The translations under genes and the position numbers were made by a program. The notes under the pieces are model-generated. The model searched no databases. It saw nothing but the letters and a program-made list of their open reading frames with translations, and had not been told where the DNA came from. DNA of 64,000 bases from an uncultured Desulfobacter sp. (GTDB taxonomy: Bacteria; Desulfobacterota; Desulfobacteria; Desulfobacterales; Desulfobacteraceae): the NCBI RefSeq assembly GCF_963664415.1, contig NZ_OY761445.1, positions 558,001 through 622,000 of the forward strand, given 5' to 3'. How positions within the stretch are numbered: the first letter of the stretch is position 1; every line of letters begins with the position of its first letter. This document shows positions 55,472 through 64,000 of this stretch, piece by piece.

Positions 55472-55891
55472 ATGCCCCTGATTAATTTTGGAAGTATTTT
55501 AACTTTTGCCGAAGAGATTGAAAACCAGCAACTTAAGTTCTGTCATGCGGCCATGAACCAGCCCCAGTGTTCGGATCTAAAATCAGTACTGCAAACCCTT
55601 GGCAAATCGGCACAAAAACGGGTTGCCGAGGTCAAACGTGTGCGCAGGGAAAATGTCACCGAAATGATATTGGAAACCCTTCAAGGGTTTTCCCGTGATC
55701 CGTTTGTTCTGGAATTTCCCGATCCAGCCGCCCTGCCCCCAAAAGAGATAAAATCCGCAATCATCCGGATGGACAATCGGGCCGCAGACTACTATGAAAA
55801 GGCCGCAGAAAAACTCAAAGGTCAGACTGACGTGGCGCGTGCCCTGAAAAACCTTAAAAAAAAGCACCTCAAAGATTTGAAAATCATTTAA
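55472..55891 (+). CDS. Small ferritin-like helical protein
   Basis: 139 residues, all-helical. Helix 1 (ILTFAEEIENQQLKFCHAAM) and helix 4 (IIRMDNRAADYYEKAAEKLK) resemble the paired E..xxH/E..Y helices of rubrerythrin/ferritin-like proteins, with a Pro-rich linker (PDPAALPPKE). The metal-ligand set looks incomplete: Glu14/Glu15 and Glu17 occur in helix 1, but the ExxH motifs are missing. It lies 9 bp after the dehydrogenase gene with an AGGAG site and 12 bp before the aminotransferase gene, so it is a true operon member. Function unknown; perhaps a chaperone or redox partner. Confidence 0.7.
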   Translation: MPLINFGSILTFAEEIENQQLKFCHAAMNQPQCSDLKSVLQTLGKSAQKRVAEVKRVRRENVTEMILETLQGFSRDPFVLEFPDPAALPPKEIKSAIIRMDNRAADYYEKAAEKLKGQTDVARALKNLKKKHLKDLKII

Positions 55892-55903
55892 AAGGAAACA
55901 ATC

Positions 55904-57301
55904 ATGACATCCCCGGTGAACTGGCTTGAGTACGACGTAGAAACCATGGTGGAACACGATAAAAACAGCCTTTGGCACCATTTAAAATCCCACACCATGT
56001 TTCAAGAAAAAGAACAGATGATTGTTGTCGGAGGCCAGGGTTTAAAAATTTACGACATCCGGGGCAACGAATATCTGGATGCCACCTCCGGAGGCGTTTG
56101 GAGCGTCATGGTGGGGTACGGCAGAGAATCCATTGCCCGGGCCGTTTATGAGCAGTTAACCCAAATGCCCTACTTTGCCGGTGCCTACGGATCAATTCCG
56201 GCTATCAAGCTTGCCGCCAAACTATTGGACCTTCTGCCCCACCATGGAAAAATTTACTTTTCCAACTCGGGTTCCGAAGCCAATGAAAAGGCATTTAAAA
56301 TGGTGCGGCTGGCCTCAAGGGTTTGTAAGCAGCGAAAGGGAAAGTACAAAATACTCTACCGGGATAGAGACTATCACGGCACCACCGTAGCCAACATGAG
56401 TGCCTGCGGCCAGTTTGAACGAAAAAAAGGGTTTGGGCCTTTCGTGGATGGATTCTCCGAGGTTCCCCACTGCCTTTGCTACCGATGCCCCTTTGACAAA
56501 ACCTATCCAGGGTGTAGCATTGACTGTGCCCGGGCTGTGGAAGATGTGATTCTTAAAGAGGGGCCGGATACCGTGGGGGCATTTATTGTGGAGCCCATCA
56601 CGGCCGGCGGCGGCATTATCCCCCCGGTAAAAGAGTATTTTCCTGTGGTCCAGGAGATTTGTAAAAAATATGGGGTCTGGATCATCATGGATGAGGTGGT
56701 ATGCGGATTCGGCCGGACCGGAAAATTCTGGGGCTATGAGCATTATGATGTAGATCCTGATATCATCACCATGGCCAAAGGACTGGCAAGCTCCTACGAA
56801 GCCCTTTCCGCCACCGCCGTAAAGCAGGAGATCTATGATATCTTCCTCAACGATACATCCAAGCCCGAAGAACAGACCAACTTTTTTCGGGATATCAGCA
56901 CCTATGGCGGATGTACGGCCCCTATGGCGGCAGCATTAGAAAGCACCCGCATCATTGAAGAAGAAGACCTTGTGGAAAACAGCCGGAAAAAAGGTAAGAT
57001 TCTTTTTGACCGGCTCAAAGAACTGGCCGCGTTACCGGTGGTGGGCGATGTAAGGGGGACAGGTCTTTTCTGCGGCCTGGAGATCGTTGTTGATAAAGTC
57101 AAGAAAACGCCACCCAGCGAACTGCAAATGGCAACACTTATGGGCAATATCCTCGCCGAAAAGGTGATTGTAGGCAGAACCAACAGCAGCCTGCCGGGCA
57201 TGAATACAACCTTGTACTTTGTGCCCTGCCTCACGGTGTCCGAACAGGAGATCGACATCATGGTTTCTGCAGTTGTCAAAGCCATCAAAAAGACATTTTA
57301 G
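55904..57301 (+). CDS. Class III PLP aminotransferase (beta-alanine/taurine-pyruvate type)
   Basis: 465 residues, with an AAGGAAA ribosome-binding site. Motifs: YLDATSGGVWSVMVGYGRES, YFSNSGSEANEKAFKMV (PLP phosphate loop), LYRDRDYHGTTVANMSACGQ, PHCLCYRCPFDKTYPGC with several cysteines, VGAFIVEPITAGGGIIPP, IIMDEVVCGFGRTGKFWGYE (PLP Asp), and ITMAKGLASSY with the Schiff-base Lys. The CYRCPF insert is typical of the taurine-pyruvate aminotransferase (Tpa) branch of class III enzymes. Beta-alanine with pyruvate gives malonate semialdehyde and alanine, matching the dehydrogenase; taurine would give sulfoacetaldehyde. I favour beta-alanine from the neighbour, with taurine open. Confidence 0.88.
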   Translation: MTSPVNWLEYDVETMVEHDKNSLWHHLKSHTMFQEKEQMIVVGGQGLKIYDIRGNEYLDATSGGVWSVMVGYGRESIARAVYEQLTQMPYFAGAYGSIPAIKLAAKLLDLLPHHGKIYFSNSGSEANEKAFKMVRLASRVCKQRKGKYKILYRDRDYHGTTVANMSACGQFERKKGFGPFVDGFSEVPHCLCYRCPFDKTYPGCSIDCARAVEDVILKEGPDTVGAFIVEPITAGGGIIPPVKEYFPVVQEICKKYGVWIIMDEVVCGFGRTGKFWGYEHYDVDPDIITMAKGLASSYEALSATAVKQEIYDIFLNDTSKPEEQTNFFRDISTYGGCTAPMAAALESTRIIEEEDLVENSRKKGKILFDRLKELAALPVVGDVRGTGLFCGLEIVVDKVKKTPPSELQMATLMGNILAEKVIVGRTNSSLPGMNTTLYFVPCLTVSEQEIDIMVSAVVKAIKKTF

Positions 57302-57335
57302 TGGTTATCAGGCTTGGAATAACAGGCTTTATTTC

Positions 57336-57393
57336 ACCATGAAGGTCATGAAGAACATTCCCAAAAAGCAATCTTCATGTGCTTCATGGTTTT
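57336..57393 (+). terminator. Strong terminator hairpin after the aminotransferase
   Basis: Arms 57336-57354 and 57372-57390 pair at 17 of 19 positions (ACCATGAAG...CTTCATGGT), with a 17-nt loop and a T-tract (TTTT). It lies 34 bp downstream of the stop and before the convergent gene at 57427. Confidence 0.75.
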
Positions 57394-57426
57394 AATTAAA
57401 ATCCTCTTAACTTTATGGATGGGGAT

Positions 57427-57882
57427 TTACCCGGACTGTTTTGCCGTCATCCCCAGGATCTTAACCTCAATCACGGCTGTTTTAGCCAGATCGTCCGGAT
57501 CAAATTCATGGGTGCGGGAAGAGTATTGGGACATGATACAATTCAAGCCTTTGATTTTTTCTTCCGGTTCAACAAGGATACGTGCTGTTCCTTCACCAAT
57601 AATGCTGTTATAGGATGTACCCCAGTTGCAGGCAGCTGGGTGTTTATTTAACTTATTAAATTCATCAAACTCAAAGCAGACCTGTGCGTTGGCAGCCAGG
57701 ATATCGAGCTTGCGGCCTGTATCAGCCCCGTGAAAATATAAAAAAGGCGGATTATAACCGAAATGCAAAGGCACCACATAGGGCTTCCCGTTGTCAGACA
57801 GGCCTAATCGACAAACTTTAGCCTGTTTTATAATACTGTCAATCTGATCCTGATCAATTATCTGCTTTTCTTTTCTGCGCAC
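57427..57882 (-). CDS. PPOX-fold flavin/nucleotide-binding protein (NimA-like)
   Basis: 151 residues with the split-barrel pattern KVCRLGLSDNGKPYVVPLHF (strand 1-2), PFLYFHGADTGRKLDILAAN, and VCFEFDEF. This group includes pyridoxamine phosphate oxidase-like and nitroimidazole-reductase-like proteins that bind FMN or heme. The 5' end overlaps the PHP gene by 25 bp. No partner points to a substrate. Length is typical. Confidence 0.85.
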   Translation of the reverse strand: MRRKEKQIIDQDQIDSIIKQAKVCRLGLSDNGKPYVVPLHFGYNPPFLYFHGADTGRKLDILAANAQVCFEFDEFNKLNKHPAACNWGTSYNSIIGEGTARILVEPEEKIKGLNCIMSQYSSRTHEFDPDDLAKTAVIEVKILGMTAKQSG

Positions 57883-58784
57883 AGTACCTCCTGCTTTAGC
57901 CGCATAAATTCCTGTTCACCCGCCCCGATGACCCCCAAAGGCCGATTGACCTCGTCATGACAGTCGGAACCACCGGTGACTAGCAGGTCATATTTTTGGG
58001 CCCAATCCAGAAGCAGGACCTTATGTTCCGGTGAATGGCCCGGATAATGGACCTCAAGACCTTTGACACCGGCGTCCAGCATCTCCGGCAGCAAACGGGC
58101 CACGGTCTCTACAGGAGGCAGAACCTCCTTGTAATGCCCTTCCCCAGGATAGGAACCGGCAGCCGGGTGAGCCAGCACGCCAACCACAGGCTCGGTTTTT
58201 AGAAATCCCTTGACCTGATCAAGATCCACCCCCGAAGGCAGATAAGCAGGACTGTCATTGCCGATGATCTGGGTAATGGTGTCTTTGTCCGAAATCCCTA
58301 ACTTTTCGTCCAGAGCCATAGCAAAATGGCGGCGGGAGGCATTATCAGAGTATGCAGCAATATCTTCAAAGGTAATCTCCCTTGACAATAAAGCAGATTC
58401 ACCGCCAGGCCCGAACACCTCGTTGATCTTCTCAATCCTTGCCCGGACCAAAGCCTCTCCTCGTCCTTGGGCCAAAAGGGCTCTGAACCGCTTAACAAAC
58501 CCCGAATCGTTTAAAAGCGTATTTGAAAAATAGGTCAGCACATGCAAAGTGCCCGTAAAAAAGGCCCGCTTGAAACGCACGGAAATCTCAACACCCGGAA
58601 AGACCTCTATACCCTCTTTTTTCCCCGCATCCAATGCAGATTCAAGTCCATCCAGTGTATCATGGTCAGTAACACCGATAACCTTGATACCCATGCCCGC
58701 AGCCCGGGCCACCAGATCACCCGGGGGAAAATCCCCGTCAGATGCTGTGGTGTGATTGTGCAAATCTGCAAATATCTCTGTCAT
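57858..58784 (-). CDS. PHP-domain metal-dependent phosphoesterase
   Basis: 308 residues. PHP motif I DLHNHTTASDGDFPP (metal His/Asp), motif II VTDHDTLDG, PGVEIS (Glu), LAHPAAG and, near the end, GSDCHDEV. A trinuclear metal site of the TrpH/RNase AM (YciV) type is complete. Such enzymes hydrolyse 3',5'-nucleoside bisphosphates or process RNA 5' ends. The gene overlaps the PPOX gene by 25 bp, and its promoter should lie in the AT-rich region above 58785. Confidence 0.88.
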   Translation of the reverse strand: MTEIFADLHNHTTASDGDFPPGDLVARAAGMGIKVIGVTDHDTLDGLESALDAGKKEGIEVFPGVEISVRFKRAFFTGTLHVLTYFSNTLLNDSGFVKRFRALLAQGRGEALVRARIEKINEVFGPGGESALLSREITFEDIAAYSDNASRRHFAMALDEKLGISDKDTITQIIGNDSPAYLPSGVDLDQVKGFLKTEPVVGVLAHPAAGSYPGEGHYKEVLPPVETVARLLPEMLDAGVKGLEVHYPGHSPEHKVLLLDWAQKYDLLVTGGSDCHDEVNRPLGVIGAGEQEFMRLKQEVLCAEKKSR

Positions 58785-59141
58785 TGATTGTCTCCTGTGA
58801 TTAAAAGGTCATCTAATTTATACAATATTATTTAATTTATCATAAGCAATAGTTGGACAGGTATATTTTCTTTTTTTAACCATTTTGTAATATTTTATTT
58901 AATTTTCATAGATTAAATGGTAGAAAGGACAGCTATTATAAGTTGGCGTCATAGCCGGTTTCAAGCATTGGAAATCCTTGGCAATTCATATTGCTATTCG
59001 GGTCAAATTGCTTTATCGGCTGAAGAATAAAACAATATTGTCACTTTTTAGAGATCACAGCCGGTCTGCAGCCTGTCATACAAACAATAGAGACAAGCCT
59101 TTGAACGTTGACAATCCATAAACATCTGGACTTAATTACCT
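58785..59141. other. AT-rich divergent region between PHP gene and pckG
   Basis: 357 bp with no gene. The left part is very AT-rich and should hold the PHP promoter. The right part, before pckG, shows no strong ribosome-binding site. No clear inverted repeat or -35/-10 pair was selected. Confidence 0.5.
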
Positions 59142-61085
59142 ATGGACCCTTTACAAACCCTTGGGAAAATCACTTCTCTCACTCAGGCCCTAAATCTGTT
59201 CGCATCAAAACTTGACAGCACACAATCAGCAAAAATTACCAAGATTAAACACCCGGATGTACTGGTCCGTATTGCCAACGCCATTGCCCTATGCAGGCCG
59301 TCAAACGTATTTATCAATACCGGATCAGACGAAGACAAGGAAGCTATTCGAAAAATTGCCCTTGAAAAGGGAGAGGAAAGTGCCCTTGCCATGGACGGGC
59401 ACACCATTCATTTTGATTTGGCCGGTGAGCAGGGAAGAATCGTGGACCGCACCTATTACATTGCCGAACCCCAGGATTTGGTATCCAGCCTTGCCAACCG
59501 CATGCCCCCTGAAGAAGCCGCAAAGCAGATTGAAAACAATATGGCCGGGATCATGGAAAATTTAACTATGATTGTGGGGTGTTACATGAGAGGGCCTGTG
59601 GGGTCTCCGGCAGCCAACCCTGCCTTGGAACTGACATCTTCAGCCTATATATCCCACAGCGCAGAACTGCTTTACCGAAACGCCTATAATGATTTTGACC
59701 GGGAGGTTGAGCAAAAGGGATATTTTTTCACCAATGTACACTCCGAGGGGTTGAACCGGACCGAGGATCTTCCCCAGGCCCGAGTGTTCATGGACCGAAA
59801 ATATCAGACCACCTATGCCTGGAAATGCACATATGCAGGCAACACCCTGCTGCTTAAAAAGGGCAATCACAGATTTGCCGTGGACAAAGCCGTTTACCAG
59901 GACCGGGGTAGAGAGTTATCCGAACATATGTTTATTACCGGCATCAACGGGCCCGGTGGCCGGACCACCTGGTGTGCCGGCGCAGCTCCGTCCGGATGTG
60001 GAAAAACCACTACAGCAATGGCCGGAAACGTATTTATCGGCGATGACCTGGCCCAGATGTGGATTGCCGAAGATGGGAGCATCCGCACCATAAATCCGGA
60101 AAACGGGATTTTCGGCATTGTGGAGGGGATAAACCATGACGGGGATCCTTTGTTAATGAAAGTATTGCGGCAGCCCGGTTGCGAAGTAATCTGGTCCAAT
60201 GTGCTTATGGACGAAAATCTTAAACCCCACTGGGTTGGCAATATGGAACCATCCCCCAAAAAAGGAATCAACTTCCAGGGCGAATGGTACCAGGGAAAAA
60301 CCAACGACAAGGCACAGCCCATACCCATATCCCATCCAAACTCCAGATGCACACTGGCCTCAGACAACCTGGACAACTACTCTTCCCAAGCCGCTAACCC
60401 CGAAGGGGTGGTGACGCGGATATTCACGTATTCCGGCAGAGATGCGGACACCATGCCGCCGGTGTGGGTTGCACAAAATCCAGATGCCGGTGTGGTCATC
60501 GGTGCCTGTATTGTATCTGCAACCACGGCCACAGAGGTCGGGGTCTCAGGCATTAAACGCGCCCCCTGGGCCAACGCCCCTTTCATCCCCGGTGCGTTAG
60601 GCGACTACATGGATGCACAATTCAAATTTTTCAATAATCCGGACATTAAACAACAGTTTAAACCGGTTATGGCTGGCCTGAACTATTTTCTGACCCACCA
60701 GGCCAGGGGCGGTGATTCCAGCAAGCTTCTCGGAGAAAAACGGGATGTCAAAGTATGGCTGGCATGGCTGGAACGATACGCCCACAACGAAGTTGGATAT
60801 CTGTCCACCCCCATCGGCAACCTGCCCTGTTACAAGGATCTGGCAGAACTGTTCAAGTCAATTATTGATAAAGAATACCCCAGAACCCTTTATGACATGC
60901 AGTTTGCCCTATACACGGAAAAAATCATCCAGCGCATCGAACTTCAGGAAACAGCATATGCAGAAGAAGAGAACCTTCCCAAAAAACTGTTTGAAATCCT
61001 TGACGAACAAAAATCGGCCCTGCTGCATCTGAAAAAAAAAGCAGGGAATGTTATCATACCGGATTATTTTGAAAATTTGATTTGA
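59142..61085 (+). CDS. pckG: Phosphoenolpyruvate carboxykinase, GTP-type
   Basis: 647 residues. P-loop APSGCGKTTTAMAG (residues ~282-295) with the reactive Cys286 typical of GTP-dependent enzymes, followed by VFIGDDLAQMWIAEDGSI (kinase-2 type Asp pair) and TINPENGIFGIVEG. The substrate-binding region holds HPNSRCTLAS. ATP-type enzymes instead have GLSGTGKTTL. It makes PEP from oxaloacetate (gluconeogenesis) or runs the reverse. Start ATG 59142 has only a weak upstream site; the next in-frame Met is far inside. In an acetyl-CoA- or lactate-growing anaerobe it links the C4 acids to sugar synthesis. Confidence 0.88.
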   Translation: MDPLQTLGKITSLTQALNLFASKLDSTQSAKITKIKHPDVLVRIANAIALCRPSNVFINTGSDEDKEAIRKIALEKGEESALAMDGHTIHFDLAGEQGRIVDRTYYIAEPQDLVSSLANRMPPEEAAKQIENNMAGIMENLTMIVGCYMRGPVGSPAANPALELTSSAYISHSAELLYRNAYNDFDREVEQKGYFFTNVHSEGLNRTEDLPQARVFMDRKYQTTYAWKCTYAGNTLLLKKGNHRFAVDKAVYQDRGRELSEHMFITGINGPGGRTTWCAGAAPSGCGKTTTAMAGNVFIGDDLAQMWIAEDGSIRTINPENGIFGIVEGINHDGDPLLMKVLRQPGCEVIWSNVLMDENLKPHWVGNMEPSPKKGINFQGEWYQGKTNDKAQPIPISHPNSRCTLASDNLDNYSSQAANPEGVVTRIFTYSGRDADTMPPVWVAQNPDAGVVIGACIVSATTATEVGVSGIKRAPWANAPFIPGALGDYMDAQFKFFNNPDIKQQFKPVMAGLNYFLTHQARGGDSSKLLGEKRDVKVWLAWLERYAHNEVGYLSTPIGNLPCYKDLAELFKSIIDKEYPRTLYDMQFALYTEKIIQRIELQETAYAEEENLPKKLFEILDEQKSALLHLKKKAGNVIIPDYFENLI

Positions 61086-61130
61086 GACCAAATACCACCA
61101 GGTTTCAACAAATTTATCCCGGTACACTTT

Positions 61131-61220
61131 GTATAAGATCGTCTGTATAACCGACACAGATCTTTAAACTTTCGTTGTGGGCCTGAGCCTGGGTGTTGAT
61201 AGACTAGGCGGCCCATGACT
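61131..61220 (+). repeat. Dispersed ~90-bp element, copy C
   Basis: Shares ATAAGA..GTCTG, CAGATCTTTAAACTTTCGTTG, TGGGCCTGAGCCTGG and GGCGGCCCATG with copies A and B. It lies 46 bp after the pckG stop. Its complement can pair AAGATC with GATCTT, at the same place where copy A pairs GAAAG with CTTTC. Confidence 0.7.
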
Positions 61221-61357
61221 GCAAAAAACTTTACCTGGGTTGATTATAGCCTCCTATCCCAATCTTGCTGTTGCCTACCCCCTCTCATTTTCTCTATGGT
61301 CTGGAAAAAACACGCCTTAGAAGGAACAAACACGTAACTCCCGTTTTGTAAAAATGA

Positions 61358-61378
61358 TGGGCTTAGCCCACATTTTTT
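61358..61378 (+). terminator. Possible terminator between pckG and nfnA
   Basis: TGGGCTTAGCCCA is self-complementary and is followed by CATTTTTTAT. The loop would be very small, so only a short stem can form. Confidence 0.35.
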
Positions 61379-61583
61379 ATTTCACCACACAAAAGAATAG
61401 CATTTCAATTCAATTTAATTGAAGAATAAGCCAATGAAGGATTATTTTCAAAATTTTGATTATGAGTCTTGAAAAAGGGCTAATACCGGATGTATCTTAA
61501 ATATTGCCCTAAATTTTAGGTTTTAACCGGTTTTAAGCAACAAAGATGGCAAGGTATCTTTACATTTTTTATTCATTTTAAAT

Positions 61584-61597
61584 AATTGTATACAATT
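61584..61597. promoter_or_regulatory. Perfect 14-bp palindrome upstream of nfnA
   Basis: AATTGTATACAATT, about 140 bp before the nfnA start, inside an otherwise very AT-rich stretch. The TTGTATACAA core resembles operators of GntR/FadR-type regulators; the regulator is unknown. Confidence 0.45.
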
Positions 61598-61738
61598 GCA
61601 CACCGGTTTTCCACTTGATTTTAGGCCAACGTTCAATATATAAATGCATTTATTTAATTTATTAGAGAGGACAATTTTCATAAATTTTTTTTAACAATCC
61701 TTTAAATTATTTTTCACAACCAAAGAAGGAGAATAATA

Positions 61739-62578
61739 ATGGCTAAAATAGTGCATCGTGAGGAAATGGCCCAAGGGACCATTATCCTCAACGAAATAGA
61801 CGCGCCCCGCATATCCAGGAAGGCCAAACCCGGTCAGTTTGTCATTCTGCAGGCAGACGAGACCGGCGAACGTGTCCCATTGACCATGGCAGACACAAAT
61901 CCTGAAAAAGGAACGATTACCATCATTTACATGGTTGTCGGCAAATCCACTGCCCGGTTCAAGGATCTTAAGGTTGATGATGAGTATTATGCACTTATTG
62001 GTCCTTTGGGTGCGCCCACCCATATTGAAAAGTTAGGAAAAGTCGTCTGTGTTGGCGGCGGAACCGGTATTGCCGTACTGCACCCCATCGCACGGGCACT
62101 TAAGGAAGCCGGTAATGAAGTTACCGCTATCTTAGGCTCCAGAACTTATGATTTGCTCATTCTGGAAGACAAGATGCGCCAAGCGTCCGACACTCTGCAT
62201 ATCTGTACCGATGACGGTTCCAAGGGACACCACGGATTTGTTACGGATATACTTAAAGAGACCATTGAAAAAGAGGATATTGCGCTTGTTGTGGCCATCG
62301 GCCCTATTCCCATGATGAAATTTTGCAGCATGATCACCAAAGACAAAGGTGTCAAGACCATGGTCAGCTTGAATCCTATCATGGTGGACGGCACAGGCAT
62401 GTGCGGCGGATGCCGGGTATCCATAGGAGGAAAGACGAAATTCGCCTGTGTGGACGGCCCTGAATTTGACGGTCATCAGGTTGATTTTGATGGACTTGCC
62501 AAACGGCTTGCGTCTTACACTGAAGTTGAAAAACAGTCCTTGGATGCTTACAACCAATGTCAATGCAATACAAAATAA
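61739..62578 (+). CDS. nfnA: NfnA, NADH-dependent ferredoxin:NADP+ oxidoreductase small subunit
   Basis: 279 residues, strong AAGGAG site. FAD region at about 48-90 (VPLTMADTNPEKG) and NAD-binding VVCVGGGTGIAVLHPIARAL. The [2Fe-2S] site is DGTGMCGGCRVSI...FACVDGPEFDGH (one Asp, three Cys). These match the alpha subunit of NfnAB and the related sulfide dehydrogenase SudB. Together with the next gene it should couple NADPH, NADH and ferredoxin by electron bifurcation in the cytosol, a common device in sulfate reducers. The 653-bp AT-rich leader may carry regulation. Confidence 0.92.
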   Translation: MAKIVHREEMAQGTIILNEIDAPRISRKAKPGQFVILQADETGERVPLTMADTNPEKGTITIIYMVVGKSTARFKDLKVDDEYYALIGPLGAPTHIEKLGKVVCVGGGTGIAVLHPIARALKEAGNEVTAILGSRTYDLLILEDKMRQASDTLHICTDDGSKGHHGFVTDILKETIEKEDIALVVAIGPIPMMKFCSMITKDKGVKTMVSLNPIMVDGTGMCGGCRVSIGGKTKFACVDGPEFDGHQVDFDGLAKRLASYTEVEKQSLDAYNQCQCNTK

Positions 62579-62610
62579 TGCGCCCGTTTCAGGGATACAT
62601 GGAGGAATAA

Positions 62611-64000
<1,390 letters not shown>

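Noticed and set aside
57858..57882. 25-bp overlap of the PHP and PPOX genes as a possible fusion or frameshift
   Set aside because: Both proteins have complete domains and normal lengths, so this is an ordinary gene overlap.

Overview
The window looks like chromosomal DNA of a sulfate-reducing Desulfobacterota of the Desulfobacterales (Desulfobacteraceae-like). This is inferred from the gene set: a LutABC-type lactate oxidation module with a TRAP importer, a second TRAP system, a GTP-type PEP carboxykinase, electron-bifurcating NfnAB, and a very large LEPR-XLL protein. No rRNA, tRNA, CRISPR array, phage or transposase gene was seen.

Layout. 1-3.9 kb: the end of an ABC exporter operon (NodIJ/DrrAB type), a gene-poor stretch with a decayed solute-binding-protein remnant, and a PepD-like M20 dipeptidase whose codon use suggests transfer. 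3.9-37.9 kb: one co-oriented minus-strand locus. In transcription order it encodes a TolC-like outer-membrane channel, a HlyD-like adaptor, an 8,474-residue LEPR-XLL protein, a GAF-HlyD fusion, a PqqD-like/M50 protease/HlyD fusion, and a SecA-like ATPase that stops soon after its motor domains. A divergent Tyr-rich, basic lipoprotein gene (38.4-39.1 kb) borders it. 39.3-45.3 kb: minus-strand operon dctPQM-lutABC for lactate or a related 2-hydroxy acid. 45.7-49.3 kb: divergent second TRAP operon ending in an XRE-cupin regulator. 49.3-52.5 kb: two hypothetical genes and a Na+/solute symporter with a small partner subunit. 53.2-57.3 kb: Lrp/AsnC regulator divergent from a CoA-acylating semialdehyde dehydrogenase, a ferritin-like protein and a class III aminotransferase, probably beta-alanine (or taurine) catabolism. 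57.4-58.8 kb: a flavin-binding PPOX-fold protein and a PHP phosphoesterase. 59.1-61.1 kb: pckG. 61.7-64.0 kb: nfnAB, with nfnB cut by the window end.

The most unusual content is the 34-kb giant-protein locus. The cargo has no classical Sec signal peptide but an N-terminal LEPR-XLL motif. It also carries RTX calcium-binding repeats, a C-type-lectin-like domain, long beta-helix-like stretches, and about twelve 141-residue repeats arranged in nearly identical 846-bp pairs. Its neighbours supply an outer-membrane duct, three periplasmic adaptor domains, an intramembrane protease and a SecA-type motor, but no ABC ATPase of the type I kind. I infer a dedicated export and processing machine in which a SecA-like motor and a site-2-protease/adaptor fusion take the place of the type I ABC transporter. 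This rests on gene content and gene order; no experiment is in hand.

Other structure outside genes: a ~90-bp element present three times (10.0, 38.3 and 61.2 kb), two of them at the edges of gene blocks in the giant-protein locus; a ~140-bp nested palindrome at 52.5 kb; a perfect 32-bp palindrome behind a good sigma70-like promoter at 53.9 kb; a perfect 14-bp palindrome upstream of nfnA; and several terminator hairpins.
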